Part shown: piece after piece, positions 18,017 through 27,066 of the stretch
How the letters are laid out: each line of letters opens with the position of its first letter
Numbering within the stretch: the stretch's first letter is position 1
Origin: Terriglobia bacterium
Lineage (GTDB): Bacteria; Acidobacteriota; Terriglobia; Terriglobales; Acidobacteriaceae
Assembly: GCA_020072585.1 (NCBI GenBank)
Contig: JAIQGL010000008.1
Location: 1-64,000, forward strand
Length of the DNA stretch: 64,000 bases
Direction: 5' to 3'
Notes under the pieces: model-generated
Seen by the model: only the letters and a program-made list of their open reading frames with translations
Told to the model about the DNA's origin: nothing
Database searches by the model: none
Made by a program: the position numbers and the translations under genes

Positions 18017-19453
18017 CTAGTGTACTGCCGCCGGCACCTTGTTATCGACAAAGGCGACAGCTTCTTCCAGGATTTCCTGCACCAGCCCCGGCGACGAGGC
18101 TTCAACGTATATGCGCATAAGCGGCTCGGTGCCGGAAGATCGAAGCAGAACCCAGGCCTCAGCGCCCTTGTCTTTGATGGGAGCATCCAGAAAGAACTTG
18201 ATGCCATCAAGATTTTCTTTACGCAGGACCTTGTAGCGGCCCAATGATGTCGTTTCATTGCTGCCGGCACGGGCAATCGCGGCGTTTTTGATCTCATTGG
18301 GAATACGCAGATCACGGCGCGCGTAATAATGTGGACCATACTCGGATTGCAGTGCGGCAACGAGCTGGCCCAGGCTCTTCCCTTCATCGGCCATCACGTT
18401 GGCCAGAAGCAGGGCATTCAGCAGACCATCGCGCTCGGGCAAATGCCGCTGGAAACCAATTCCACCGGACTCTTCACCACCAATAACGATCTGCCGCTCC
18501 AGCATGAGATCACAGATGTATTTGAAGCCGATGCCGCATTCCAGCAGGGTACGCCCATGTTTGGCGGCAATGCGGTCCAACATGCGCGTAGTGTTGAATG
18601 CGCGCGCCACATCGCCCGGCCAATCTTTGTGCCGCGTTACTACCCATTGCAGCAGGATGGAAAAGATTTTGTGCGAATCCACAAAGCTGCCGTCTTCCGC
18701 TGCGGCGCCAATGCGGTCGGCATCGCCATCGGTTATGAACGCGGCATGGCACTTTTCCTTAACCACGATTTCCTGGGCCGCGCGCACATGCGGCTCAATG
18801 GGCTCAGGGTTGATTCCGGGGAAAAGCGGGTTGACCTCACTGCGTATCTGCACGTGCTGGATACCGCGCTTCTGGAAGATTTCCGCAAGCACGTTGCGGC
18901 CTGCTCCATACATGCAGTCGATGGCGAACTTGAAGTTGGCTTTGGCAATCTTGTCCAGATCGGCAAATTCACAAATGGCCTCAACGTAAGGCGTTTTGAA
19001 ATCAGCCTCTTCAACTTTTGTCGTGTTGCCTTTGGGCATGGCTCCGGCGCGGACATAGTCTTCAATCTGCTTGATGATGGCAGGCGTGGCAGAACCGCCG
19101 TACGTGGCTTTGAACTTTACTCCATTCCAGTCCCAGGGATTATGGCTGGAGGTAATCATGATTCCACCGGCGGTGCGCAGAGTTTTTACCGCATAGGAAA
19201 GTGCCGGGGTCGGCGTGTAATCATTGGAGACTTTGATGGGAATTCCGGCAGCGGCCAGGACTTCAGCACAGGCTTGCGCAAAACGGCGGGAACCAAAGCG
19301 CGTATCATAGCCGATGACCAGCCCGCGGCTGGGATCTTCATTCTTGAGAACGTAAGCAGCAATGGCCCCGGCAACGCGACGCACATTTTCAAAGGTGTAG
19401 TCCTCAGCGATTACGCCTCGCCAGCCGTCTGTACCAAATTTAATGTCATCCAT
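18017..19453 (-). CDS. Phosphoglucomutase/phosphomannomutase family enzyme
   Basis: The 478-residue alpha-D-phosphohexomutase interconverts hexose 1- and 6-phosphates. It has the phosphoserine loop TSSHNP near 100, the metal loop DGDADR near 240, the sugar-binding loop GEESGGIGF near 325, and the C-terminal phosphate loop RSSGTEPLMRIYVE near 445. TTG at 19471 is in frame, but ATG 19453 is the better start, with GGAG 14 nt upstream. Together with manC and manA just upstream it should supply mannose 1-phosphate for GDP-mannose, though glucose use is equally possible. The ribosome-binding region lies inside a dispersed repeat. Confidence 0.9.
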   Translation of the reverse strand: MDDIKFGTDGWRGVIAEDYTFENVRRVAGAIAAYVLKNEDPSRGLVIGYDTRFGSRRFAQACAEVLAAAGIPIKVSNDYTPTPALSYAVKTLRTAGGIMITSSHNPWDWNGVKFKATYGGSATPAIIKQIEDYVRAGAMPKGNTTKVEEADFKTPYVEAICEFADLDKIAKANFKFAIDCMYGAGRNVLAEIFQKRGIQHVQIRSEVNPLFPGINPEPIEPHVRAAQEIVVKEKCHAAFITDGDADRIGAAAEDGSFVDSHKIFSILLQWVVTRHKDWPGDVARAFNTTRMLDRIAAKHGRTLLECGIGFKYICDLMLERQIVIGGEESGGIGFQRHLPERDGLLNALLLANVMADEGKSLGQLVAALQSEYGPHYYARRDLRIPNEIKNAAIARAGSNETTSLGRYKVLRKENLDGIKFFLDAPIKDKGAEAWVLLRSSGTEPLMRIYVEASSPGLVQEILEEAVAFVDNKVPAAVH

Positions 19454-19456
19454 TTT

Positions 19457-19522
19457 GTCGCTTCGCTCCAACTCGCTTAGAAATTTTGTGCCTGGATCGA
19501 GACGCTCACCACGCTAGTCAGC
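19457..19522. repeat. Dispersed repeat E, copy 1
   Basis: The segment begins GTCGCTTCGCTCCA (19457-19470) and ends CACGCTAGTC (19510-19519). Both end sequences recur in the same order and orientation at 40173-40253 with different interior sequence. This copy fills the gap between manC and the phosphohexomutase gene, and on the minus strand its GGAG lies just before the mutase start. Confidence 0.55.
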
Positions 19523-19530
19523 CGGCCTGG

Positions 19531-20637
19531 CTAAACCAGGTCCGTGAGTTTTTTATCATTCAAGTATTTCACAATTTTGCCCACGTCCTGGGATTGCTCA
19601 CGCGTGGTTACCAGAATGGCATCATCGGTCTCAACCACCACCAGATTGTGCACGCCAACAGCGGCCACAAATTTCTCTGGCGCATAGATATAGTTGCCAG
19701 TGGCATTCACAACATAGCAACCCTTGCTTTGTGTCACATTCTTCTGCTCGTCTTTCTGGCATACGGCGTGATGTTCATACAGAGCCGCCCATGAGCCCAG
19801 GTCATTCCAGCCAAAATCCACACGCAAACAGAACAATTTTGAAGAATGCTCGCCTTTGGCGGACCGGGGTTCCAGGACTGCATAGTCTATGCTGATGTTC
19901 TCGCATTTCGGATAGAGACTGGCAAAAGTCTTATCGAAGTCTTTGGTGCCCCAGGTGGCGGCGATCTGCTCCAGATACGGCGCAGTTTCAGAGAGGTGCT
20001 CACGCAGAGCACGAGTGAGCGTACGCGCACTCCATACGAAGATGCCGCTGTTCCAATAATAATTTCCCGCGGCCACAAACTCTTCTGCCCGCTGCTGGTT
20101 GGGCTTCTCAGTGAACCGCTTCACGCGAAAAAGTTCCGATTCAAGCTTTTCGCCGGTCTCGATGTAACCGTACCCGGTTTCCGCGCGCGCGGGCTGGACT
20201 CCCATCACCACAATGTGATCTTCTCGGCCAGCAATTTCTATGGCTCGCTGCAAAACTTTACGAAATTTTTTTTCGTCGGCGATGACGTGATCGGCGGGGA
20301 ACATGCCGATGATCGATTCAGGCGCAAGCTTTTCCAGCAGGAAGGCCGCCAGCCCAATGGCGGGCGCGGTGTTACGAGGTTCTGGCTCCACTATCACCTG
20401 AGGCGCGGGAATTGCCGGCAGTTGCCGCTTGATTTCTTCGCCAACAAATTCATTGGTGATGACCCAGAAATCTTTTTCCGTCCCTAGGGGCAGCAGGCGC
20501 TCCATCGTTTTCTGAATCATGGTCTGCTTGCCGTCAAGCGCAAGGACTTGTTTAGCCAGCTTGCGGCGGCTTCGCGGCCAGAAGCGTGTCCCGCTGCCGC
20601 CCGCAAGAATCACTGGATAGAACGCATGTTTGTTCAT
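19531..20637 (-). CDS. manC: Mannose-1-phosphate guanylyltransferase
   Basis: The 368-residue enzyme makes GDP-mannose from mannose 1-phosphate and GTP. It has the pyrophosphorylase signature AGGSGTRFWPRSRRKLAKQ near 12-30 (alanine replaces the usual proline of PKQ), and FPADHVIADEKKF, GYGYIETG, FTEKPNQQRAEEFV and NSGIFVWSA further on. The length fits the single-domain GDP form without a fused isomerase. A purine-rich AGAGGCAGG site precedes the ATG. It lies 12 nt after manA, so the two are co-transcribed. Confidence 0.93.
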   Translation of the reverse strand: MNKHAFYPVILAGGSGTRFWPRSRRKLAKQVLALDGKQTMIQKTMERLLPLGTEKDFWVITNEFVGEEIKRQLPAIPAPQVIVEPEPRNTAPAIGLAAFLLEKLAPESIIGMFPADHVIADEKKFRKVLQRAIEIAGREDHIVVMGVQPARAETGYGYIETGEKLESELFRVKRFTEKPNQQRAEEFVAAGNYYWNSGIFVWSARTLTRALREHLSETAPYLEQIAATWGTKDFDKTFASLYPKCENISIDYAVLEPRSAKGEHSSKLFCLRVDFGWNDLGSWAALYEHHAVCQKDEQKNVTQSKGCYVVNATGNYIYAPEKFVAAVGVHNLVVVETDDAILVTTREQSQDVGKIVKYLNDKKLTDLV

Positions 20638-20649
20638 AAAACCTGCCTC

Positions 20650-21672
20650 TCAAGCTCCAGTTAAGGTCCCCGCAGCTGTTTGGGTAGATGTGGATGGCTC
20701 TCCTACTTTCTCTACTGGCAAGGAAGCACACAAAAATTCCAGGTCCCACTGCGGCTTCAGCATAAACCTTTCCACTGAGGCAGGAACAACAACCGCCTGG
20801 CCGCCGGTAAATGTGACCGGCGCCGCATCTTCGCTATCAATCACGCCGCATCCGCGCAGAGCAATCAGGCACCATACACTGCGTTTCGTGTGGCGAGGCC
20901 GGCGGAACTCCCAGGCACTCGTGAGCTTGAAGTGGTCAACAATGAAACAGGGCGAGGTCACAAGGTTGGTCTGGCTCTTGCCCTGTCCGATCTGCGGCTG
21001 GCCGGCAATCACTTTGCCCGCATGAGTCTGCTCTTTGGCGGCACGCAGGCCGTCTTCAATGTGCAACTCGCGTGGGCGGCCATAGTCATAAAGGCGATAT
21101 GTAGTATCAGAGTTTTGCTGCGTCTCAACGATAATCGCTCCGCCACCGATCGCATGGACGGTACCTGCGTCAACATAGATCATGTCGCCTTCATGGACGT
21201 TAATCCAATTCAGCAGGTTCTCCATGCGGGTCTCCCGGATTGCGCGCTCGACTTCGGCTTTCGTTGTGCCTGGTTTCAGCCCTAACCCGATTTGAGCGCC
21301 CGGGTCAGCTTGTAGCACATACCAGCACTCAGTTTTACCGCACGGCTGGCCGACTCTCGCGGCTCCCTCGTCATCCGGATGTACCTGAACAGACAGCTTG
21401 TCTCTGGGGAAAAGAAACTTGATCAACAGCGGAAAGCGCGTAGCAGCCTTGTTCGTATCACCCAGAAGTTCTGTGCCAAATTGGCGGGACAGTTCGGCAA
21501 GTGTTCGACCAGCGAGAGGGCCATTGGCCACGGTACATTGGTCGCCAGTAAGCCAAGCCTCGCCAATCGGGTTGCCCGCAATCTCGCGCATATAAAACGG
21601 CGCAAGGTCGCGCGTGCCCCAGACGCGCTCATGGAACTGAGGCTGCAAAAATAGAGGATAAAGCTCAGGCAT
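20650..21672 (-). CDS. manA: Mannose-6-phosphate isomerase, class I
   Basis: The 340-residue zinc isomerase converts fructose 6-phosphate to mannose 6-phosphate. The metal-site motif QVHPDD lies near 103 and the C-terminal ETQQNSDTTYRLYDYGR near 190 is typical of the short bacterial class. The frame extends upstream to 21783, but ATG 21672 gives the normal N-terminus (PELYPLFLQPQFHERVWG). Together with manC and the mutase it completes the route from fructose 6-phosphate to GDP-mannose. Confidence 0.92.
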   Translation of the reverse strand: MPELYPLFLQPQFHERVWGTRDLAPFYMREIAGNPIGEAWLTGDQCTVANGPLAGRTLAELSRQFGTELLGDTNKAATRFPLLIKFLFPRDKLSVQVHPDDEGAARVGQPCGKTECWYVLQADPGAQIGLGLKPGTTKAEVERAIRETRMENLLNWINVHEGDMIYVDAGTVHAIGGGAIIVETQQNSDTTYRLYDYGRPRELHIEDGLRAAKEQTHAGKVIAGQPQIGQGKSQTNLVTSPCFIVDHFKLTSAWEFRRPRHTKRSVWCLIALRGCGVIDSEDAAPVTFTGGQAVVVPASVERFMLKPQWDLEFLCASLPVEKVGEPSTSTQTAAGTLTGA

Positions 21673-21825
21673 GCGAGTTATGATGGTGCTGTCAGGGTCC
21701 CAGAAAATCTTTAGACTCGCAAAAAAGGCCACGTGTTGTCCAGCAGCAGCTTCGACTTTCAGCCACAGGCCTATTCCGAGCAAAAATCCGTTCAGGAAAG
21801 CAGTTATGCGTGCCGCTAGTCAGGT

Positions 21826-23019
21826 TTAGAGCTTGCCAAACCACTCCTGCATGCGTTCCAGGCCACGTTCAATCTCCGTAGGCGAAGTGGCATAGGACAG
21901 GCGGATATGGTCGCGAGTGCCAAAAGCCTCGCCCGGGACCGTGACCACGTGGGCTTCATGAAGCAAGCGCTTGGCAATGTCCGCTGCCGAAGTGATCCCA
22001 TCCTTGCCAAAATAAGCAGACACGTTGGGATAGACGTAAAATGCCCCCTCCGGCTTTACGCAGGTCACGCCCGGAATGAGCTTAAGATGGCCAAGAATGA
22101 GTTCGCGAAGGAGGATGTAATCCTGCTTCATCTTCTCAACGCAGTCTTGCGGTCCGGTCACGGCAGCCAGCCCGGCCATCTGGACCATGTGTGCCGTGCT
22201 TGACGTGCTCTGGCTTTGCAGCTTGGTCATGGCGCTGATGATGGGCGCGGGTGCAAGCGCGTAACCCAGTCGCCAGCCCGTCATGGCGTACGTCTTGGAG
22301 AGCGACCCCACAATCACCAGGTGCTGCTTGACGTCGCTAATCGAGCCGGCGGAGAACCTGCGCGACGTGAAATTCAGATAAACGTAGCATTCGTCGGCAA
22401 TCACATAAATACCGCGCTTGTGCGCCAGACGCAGAATCGCGGTAAAGTCCACGGGGTCCAGCACGGCGCCACTCGGATTATTGGGGCTGTTGATGATGAT
22501 GCCGCGGGTGCGCGGGGTGATTTGGCGCTCAATCATCTCCGGTGTCAGTCGAAAATTATCGGTTTCCTCCGTCTCGACGAAGACGCATTTGCCCCCGGCA
22601 TATTCAACGATGTCTTTAAACGAAACCCAGTAAGGAACGGGCACAATGACCTCGTCTCCGTGGTCCACCAGTACCTGGATCGCATTGAAGAGTGCCAGCT
22701 TGCCGCCCGTGGAGACCATGCAGTCTCCGGGCTGATACATAGAGCCGAAATCTGCAGCGTGGCGGCGTGAAATAGCGGCACGCAGCTCCTGCACGCCCCC
22801 AACCGCGGTATAACGGGTGCAGTCGTTCTGGATGGCGGCAATGCCTGCGTCCTTGATGTGCTGCGGCGTGGAGAAATGCGGCTCACCTGCGCCAAACTCC
22901 ACCAGATCAGCCCCGGCAGCCTTTAACTTTGCCGCTTCAGCCACCACGGCCATGGTAGCTGAAATCTCAATCCGGTTAACGCGATTACTAAATTGTTTTA
23001 CAGCGGGTACGGTCGCCAT
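21826..23019 (-). CDS. Class I/II aminotransferase, aspartate-aminotransferase type
   Basis: The 397-residue PLP enzyme shows the cofactor lysine in GSLSKTYAMTGWRLGYA near 237, the NSPNNPSGAV motif near 175, and an arginine for substrate carboxylate near the end (HIRLSYATS). It resembles bacterial Ib-type aspartate/prephenate aminotransferases; substrate cannot be fixed from sequence alone. An ATG at 23031 overlaps the coaD stop by ATGA, but ATG 23019 has GAGGG at proper distance and is chosen. It sits directly downstream of coaD. Confidence 0.88.
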   Translation of the reverse strand: MATVPAVKQFSNRVNRIEISATMAVVAEAAKLKAAGADLVEFGAGEPHFSTPQHIKDAGIAAIQNDCTRYTAVGGVQELRAAISRRHAADFGSMYQPGDCMVSTGGKLALFNAIQVLVDHGDEVIVPVPYWVSFKDIVEYAGGKCVFVETEETDNFRLTPEMIERQITPRTRGIIINSPNNPSGAVLDPVDFTAILRLAHKRGIYVIADECYVYLNFTSRRFSAGSISDVKQHLVIVGSLSKTYAMTGWRLGYALAPAPIISAMTKLQSQSTSSTAHMVQMAGLAAVTGPQDCVEKMKQDYILLRELILGHLKLIPGVTCVKPEGAFYVYPNVSAYFGKDGITSAADIAKRLLHEAHVVTVPGEAFGTRDHIRLSYATSPTEIERGLERMQEWFGKL

Positions 23020-23027
23020 TTGAACCC

Positions 23028-23531
23028 TCATTTATTTGTAGCTGCGGTGCCATGGAATTTTTCCCGCAGTCGTTGTTCCACCAGTTCCGGCACCAGTCCG
23101 CGCACGGAACCGCCAAGGCGAAAAATCTCTTTGACCAGCCGCGAGCTTAAATAGGAATAAGCTTCGGCAGGCATCATAAAAATGGTTTCCAGTTGCGGCT
23201 GCAGTTTGCGGTTCATCAGGGCCATCTGCAGCTCATATTCATAGTCACTGATGGCGCGGATGCCGCGCAGCACCGCCTTGGCCTTTTTCTGCATGGCATA
23301 ATCCACCAGCAGGCCTTCAAAGGTTTCCACGCGCACATTGTCATAGCGCTTAACCATCTCTTCCAGCATTTGCAAGCGCTCCGCCAGAGTAAACAGCGGG
23401 TCTTTCTCGGCATTGCGCAGAATCGCGACGATCAGCTCATCAAAAATCTTGCTGCCGCGCTCAATCAGATCAAGATGACCGTTGGTCAACGGGTCAAATG
23501 AGCCGGGATAAATGGCGCGAACTAGATTCAA
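23028..23531 (-). CDS. coaD: Phosphopantetheine adenylyltransferase
   Basis: The 167-residue enzyme catalyses the penultimate step of coenzyme A synthesis, joining ATP and 4'-phosphopantetheine. It has the nucleotidyltransferase motif YPGSFDPLTNGHLDLI near 6-21, RGIRAISDYEYELQMALMN near 90, and YSYLSSRLVKEI near 125. A longer frame starts at 23573; TTG 23531 is chosen because it matches the usual N-terminus (NLVRAIYPGSF) and has AGGA 8 nt upstream. Confidence 0.93.
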   Translation of the reverse strand: MNLVRAIYPGSFDPLTNGHLDLIERGSKIFDELIVAILRNAEKDPLFTLAERLQMLEEMVKRYDNVRVETFEGLLVDYAMQKKAKAVLRGIRAISDYEYELQMALMNRKLQPQLETIFMMPAEAYSYLSSRLVKEIFRLGGSVRGLVPELVEQRLREKFHGTAATNK

Positions 23532-23784
23532 ATGAATGTCCTGGTTTGGTTTAAAGCTGTAAACTGTGGCCAAAATCTGATTTTATGCTGGATTCAACCA
23601 CCCGGCAATGTGGGAATTTACTCACGATTGGCGCTCTGGCGGAGGCGGCTGCCGAAAGCAGAGCGTTTTCAACAAAAGAATTGTTATTCGTCGGGCGTCA
23701 CGCGTCTTTCGCTTTACATCTCACAGATAGGGCGCGTATCGTTATCTCGCCAGCTAGAGAGCCATTAAGGAACTCATCACCAGC

Positions 23785-24360
23785 ATGTTTCGAAAACCTT
23801 CTCGCAGTGAAGAGACGCTGCTATTCGCCAAGAATTTTCTTCAGCATCCCATGATGCTGGGTTCCTTGATTCCCAGCTCACGTTTCCTGATTGGCCGGTT
23901 GCTCAACAAAGTGGATTGGGCACGTGCCCGGACCATTGTGGAATATGGCCCCGGCGTGGGCACCATTACGTCCCACATCCTCTCCAAAATGGCCCCGGAC
24001 GCCCGGCTCATCGCCTTTGAAATGAATGAGCGATTCGTGCGCTATCTGGAACGGTCATTCCCTGATCCCCGTCTGCACGTAGTACACGGATCGGCGGAAA
24101 ACGTGCAAAAAGAGCTGGACCGCCTGCATCTTGATGGAGCCGACTACATTATTTCCGGCATCCCATTCAACAACATGCAATACGAGCTGCGGGAAAAGAT
24201 CACGCGCCAGATACGTGCGGTTTTGAATCCCGGAGGCGAAGTCCTGATCTATCAGTTCACCCGGACCGTCCTGCCTCACCTGCGCACGCACTTTGATCAG
24301 GTCGACCAGGAAGTCGAGCTACGCAACTTTCCTTTCGCGATGTTATTCCACTGCACATAG
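23785..24360 (+). CDS. SAM-dependent methyltransferase, phospholipid/rRNA-adenine type
   Basis: The 191-residue class I methyltransferase has motif I VEYGPGVGTIT near 52, acidic residue AFEMNERF near 77, and the motif IV-like SGIPFNNM near 122. The N-terminus with HPMMLGSLIPSSRFL is typical of small proteins related to PmtA phosphatidylethanolamine N-methyltransferases and KsgA-like enzymes. The lipid role is plausible but not shown. It stands alone on the plus strand with ~250 nt of featureless sequence upstream. Confidence 0.8.
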   Translation: MFRKPSRSEETLLFAKNFLQHPMMLGSLIPSSRFLIGRLLNKVDWARARTIVEYGPGVGTITSHILSKMAPDARLIAFEMNERFVRYLERSFPDPRLHVVHGSAENVQKELDRLHLDGADYIISGIPFNNMQYELREKITRQIRAVLNPGGEVLIYQFTRTVLPHLRTHFDQVDQEVELRNFPFAMLFHCT

Positions 24361-24432
24361 GCGTCAGACCGTTGGCAATTGGGGGCCTGGAGATGGCAGA
24401 TGCTGCGCAGCACCGCCCAGGCCAGGACTGTA

Positions 24433-24438
24433 TATACT
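24433..24438 (+). promoter_or_regulatory. -10 box (TATACT) of a probable leaderless transcript
   Basis: TATACT ends 7 nt before the ATG of the DUF971 gene at 24446, and no ribosome-binding site fits between. A transcript starting the usual 6-8 nt after the box would begin at the start codon. The -35 is not clear. Confidence 0.45.
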
Positions 24439-24445
24439 TGACTGT

Positions 24446-24805
24446 ATGGGCGTTATCAATCCCAAATCGGTCAAGGTAAACGTCACCACCGGTACTGGTG
24501 TCGACATTGAGTGGGACGACGGTCACCAGACCCACTTCGGCTTCCAGTGGCTTCGCGATGCCTGCCCCTGCGCCACCTGCACAGAAGAGCGCAACACACA
24601 CAAGCGCAATCCTGGAGAGGCCCCTAAACAGGCCGCTAGCTTGTTGCCCATGTATAAGGAACCGGCCAAGCCCAAAGAAGTTAAGCCCGTGGGCCGCTAT
24701 GCACTGAACATTGCCTGGAATGACGGTCATGCCAGCGGCATATACTCCTGGGACTACTTGCGCGAGATGTGCCAGTGTGAAGTCTGCCGCGCAGCGGCGA
24801 ACTAG
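24446..24805 (+). CDS. DUF971 (GBBH-like N-terminal) domain protein
   Basis: The 119-residue protein is a stand-alone DUF971 domain, the fold also found at the N-terminus of gamma-butyrobetaine hydroxylases and near iron-sulfur proteins. It shows VDIEWDDGHQTHFGFQWLRDACPCATC near 15-40 and a matching second half SGIYSWDYLREMCQCEVC near 98-114. The two CxCxxC groups may bind a metal. The frame extends to 24293, but ATG 24446 begins the domain and lies just behind a -10 box. Confidence 0.85.
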   Translation: MGVINPKSVKVNVTTGTGVDIEWDDGHQTHFGFQWLRDACPCATCTEERNTHKRNPGEAPKQAASLLPMYKEPAKPKEVKPVGRYALNIAWNDGHASGIYSWDYLREMCQCEVCRAAAN

Positions 24806-24844
24806 AAGCCCGACGGCAAAATTCAAGCTCCGTGTGGCTGAGGC

Positions 24845-25837
24845 TTAGTAACCTGCTTTTTTAGCGATCGTCCCCTCGAGCGGCTGTCCCGCTAAATACC
24901 GCTTGAGATTGCCGGTAAAAGCCGCGTAGTGCCGCTCCCAGACATTTGCCGTCAAGAAAGCCGTGTGCGGCGTAATCAGAACCTGCGGCATCTTCCATAA
25001 AGGTGACCGTCGTGGCAGAGGCTCTTCCGCAAACACATCCAGAGCGGCGCCCGCAAACCGGAAATCACGCAGGGCCTTGACCAGTGCAGTCTCGTCCACC
25101 AGCGCGCCGCGAGAAACATTCACCAGAAATGCCGTCGGCTTGAAAAGATTCAGGCGGCGGGAATCGATCATGTTGCGTGTGCGCAGTGTAAGCGGAGCAG
25201 CCAGCACCACAAAATCAGAGCGCTTGATGCCATCATCCAGCGCATCATAGCCCATCACTTCATGCGCTCCGTCCGCATCCCGCTCAGGATGTTCACGCAC
25301 GCCGATGACCCGCATCTTCAGCGCAGCCGCCATCGCAGCAACTTCCGACCCTATGCTTCCCAATCCGATTACCGTCATTGTCGCGCCACGAATTTCCGCC
25401 GGCCGCGGATGTTCGTTCCAGATGGCTTCCATGGCCCACGTGCGGCGCTCCTGGTAACGCACTGCGGAAGGCAGGTGTTTGGCCAGCGCAAGAACCATGG
25501 CAATGGCATGCTCAGCCACCACCGGGCCATGCACGCGCCCAGCGTTGCTGATGGCAATGCCACTAGCTGCCAGCTCAGGATAGAGGAACTGGTCAATCGC
25601 CGCGGTAATCGAATATATCCAGCGTAAATTGGTGGCGGCGCGAAGCTGCTCAGGCGGGAGCGACCATCCAATCAGTATGTCAGCGCCATGCAGCGCATTG
25701 TCATCGCTGCGTTTGCTGGAAGAATACGCAACCTCCACCTGTGGATACTCCGTACGCAAGCGCTCCATAAACCACACCGGCGGACGCCACATTTCGAACT
25801 GCTTATGCAGCAGAATTGCGATCTTGTGACCCGCCAT
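24845..25837 (-). CDS. D-2-hydroxyacid dehydrogenase (NAD-dependent)
   Basis: The 330-residue oxidoreductase reduces a 2-oxoacid or oxidises the D-2-hydroxyacid. It has the Rossmann motif VIGLGSIGSEVA near 155, and the catalytic Arg in VNVSRGALVDE near 238, Glu in FAEEPLP near 267 and His in ITPHTAF near 285. It starts 5 nt after the FMN-dependent hydroxyacid oxidase on the same strand, so the two probably act on related hydroxyacids of opposite handedness. Exact substrate unknown. Confidence 0.9.
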   Translation of the reverse strand: MAGHKIAILLHKQFEMWRPPVWFMERLRTEYPQVEVAYSSSKRSDDNALHGADILIGWSLPPEQLRAATNLRWIYSITAAIDQFLYPELAASGIAISNAGRVHGPVVAEHAIAMVLALAKHLPSAVRYQERRTWAMEAIWNEHPRPAEIRGATMTVIGLGSIGSEVAAMAAALKMRVIGVREHPERDADGAHEVMGYDALDDGIKRSDFVVLAAPLTLRTRNMIDSRRLNLFKPTAFLVNVSRGALVDETALVKALRDFRFAGAALDVFAEEPLPRRSPLWKMPQVLITPHTAFLTANVWERHYAAFTGNLKRYLAGQPLEGTIAKKAGY

Positions 25838-25842
25838 TCCGG

Positions 25843-27000
25843 TTAAGCTCCCGCCGCTGGTGTTTGCAGCGTTTTTTTGCCGGCTGCGCCATGACCCCAG
25901 AGCACTGACGAATCGATCTCAGCAATGGACCGCCTTCCCGTCAGTGCCATGGCGCGTTCCAGTTCATCCCGCAGAATGGTGATCACGCGCTCCACCCCCT
26001 GCGCGCCTCCCGCAGCAAGCCCATAGATATAAGGCCGTCCGATGAACACAGCTTTCGCCCCCAACGCAAGCGCCATCAGCACATCTGTTCCACGACGAAT
26101 GCCGCTATCCAGCATGACCGGAATACGTCCGCCAACGGCTTCCACCACGCGCGGCAGAGCGTCAATCGTACCCGGGACCATGTCAAGATTGCGCCCGCCA
26201 TGGTTGGAAACGATCACTCCATCGGCGCCGTTCTCCACGGCGCGCTTGCCGTCTTCAGGGCTGAGCACGCCTTTCAGTATCACCGGGACACCTGCAACCG
26301 ATCGCAACCATTCCAGGTCGCGCCAGTTGAAAGACGGATCAAACAATGGATCGTAAATTCGACCACGCTGTGTTTTGTGTCCGGGAGTGGGTGCGCCCAG
26401 ATTGAGCCCGCGCAAATGCACGCACTCCAGCTCCTTGGGCAGGCCAAATGAGAGCTGGCCATATCGATTGCCAAGCACCGGTGTATCCACGGTGAGGCAT
26501 ACCGTCTTGCAGCCCGCTGCCACGGCACGTTGCACCATGTCTTTGGTAAAGGCGCGGTCGCGCTGGACATATAGCTGGAACCAGATTGCGCGCTGCGTGT
26601 TCCGCGCGATCTCATCCATTGCGGTGGTAGTGAAAGAGCTGACCACAAAAGCCGCTCCCGCAGCGCTGGCCCCGCGCGCGGTGGCAATTTCGCCATCCGG
26701 ATGATACAGCCGGTGATAAGCCACCGGCGCCAGCAGTACCGGGGAATCGAGCTCGCTGCCGAAGAGATTCACGCGCGTATCGATCCTTGAGACATCCACA
26801 AGAACGTTGGGTGCGAGTTGCAGCCGCTCAAATCCCTGCCTGTTATGCCGCATGGTGATCTCATCACCACCGCCCGAGCGAACATAGTCATAAGCCATTT
26901 TGGAGAGGCGCTGGCGGGCCAGGAGCTCGAACTGCGTTACATCTGCCGTGGGCAGACTCTCAGCGGTGCTGGGACGGCGAAGCTTGCTCCATCGGCTCAT
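25843..27000 (-). CDS. FMN-dependent alpha-hydroxyacid oxidase/dehydrogenase
   Basis: The 385-residue TIM-barrel flavoprotein belongs with glycolate oxidase and L-lactate dehydrogenase. It shows LTVDTPVLGNR near 172, the lysine in VPVILKGVLSPED near 242, the catalytic histidine in VSNHGGRNLD near 266, and the FMN phosphate-binding DSGIRRGTDVL and FIGRPYIYGL segments. It oxidises an L-2-hydroxyacid, using oxygen or a membrane acceptor. It lies between an SDR gene and a D-2-hydroxyacid dehydrogenase on the same strand. Confidence 0.9.
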   Translation of the reverse strand: MSRWSKLRRPSTAESLPTADVTQFELLARQRLSKMAYDYVRSGGGDEITMRHNRQGFERLQLAPNVLVDVSRIDTRVNLFGSELDSPVLLAPVAYHRLYHPDGEIATARGASAAGAAFVVSSFTTTAMDEIARNTQRAIWFQLYVQRDRAFTKDMVQRAVAAGCKTVCLTVDTPVLGNRYGQLSFGLPKELECVHLRGLNLGAPTPGHKTQRGRIYDPLFDPSFNWRDLEWLRSVAGVPVILKGVLSPEDGKRAVENGADGVIVSNHGGRNLDMVPGTIDALPRVVEAVGGRIPVMLDSGIRRGTDVLMALALGAKAVFIGRPYIYGLAAGGAQGVERVITILRDELERAMALTGRRSIAEIDSSVLWGHGAAGKKTLQTPAAGA

Positions 27001-27066
27001 GGTCTCTCCCTTACTCGTAAGAAATGTCTTTCTGCTTGCGTCTATATTCTCATGTCCGCCTGGAAG

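Noticed and set aside
18329-19480. 383-residue open frame on the plus strand
   Set aside because: It is antisense to the phosphohexomutase gene, whose motifs are all intact; the antisense protein has no recognisable features.
23585-23854. 89-residue open frame before the methyltransferase gene
   Set aside because: It overlaps the methyltransferase start in another frame, has no ribosome-binding site and no recognisable features.
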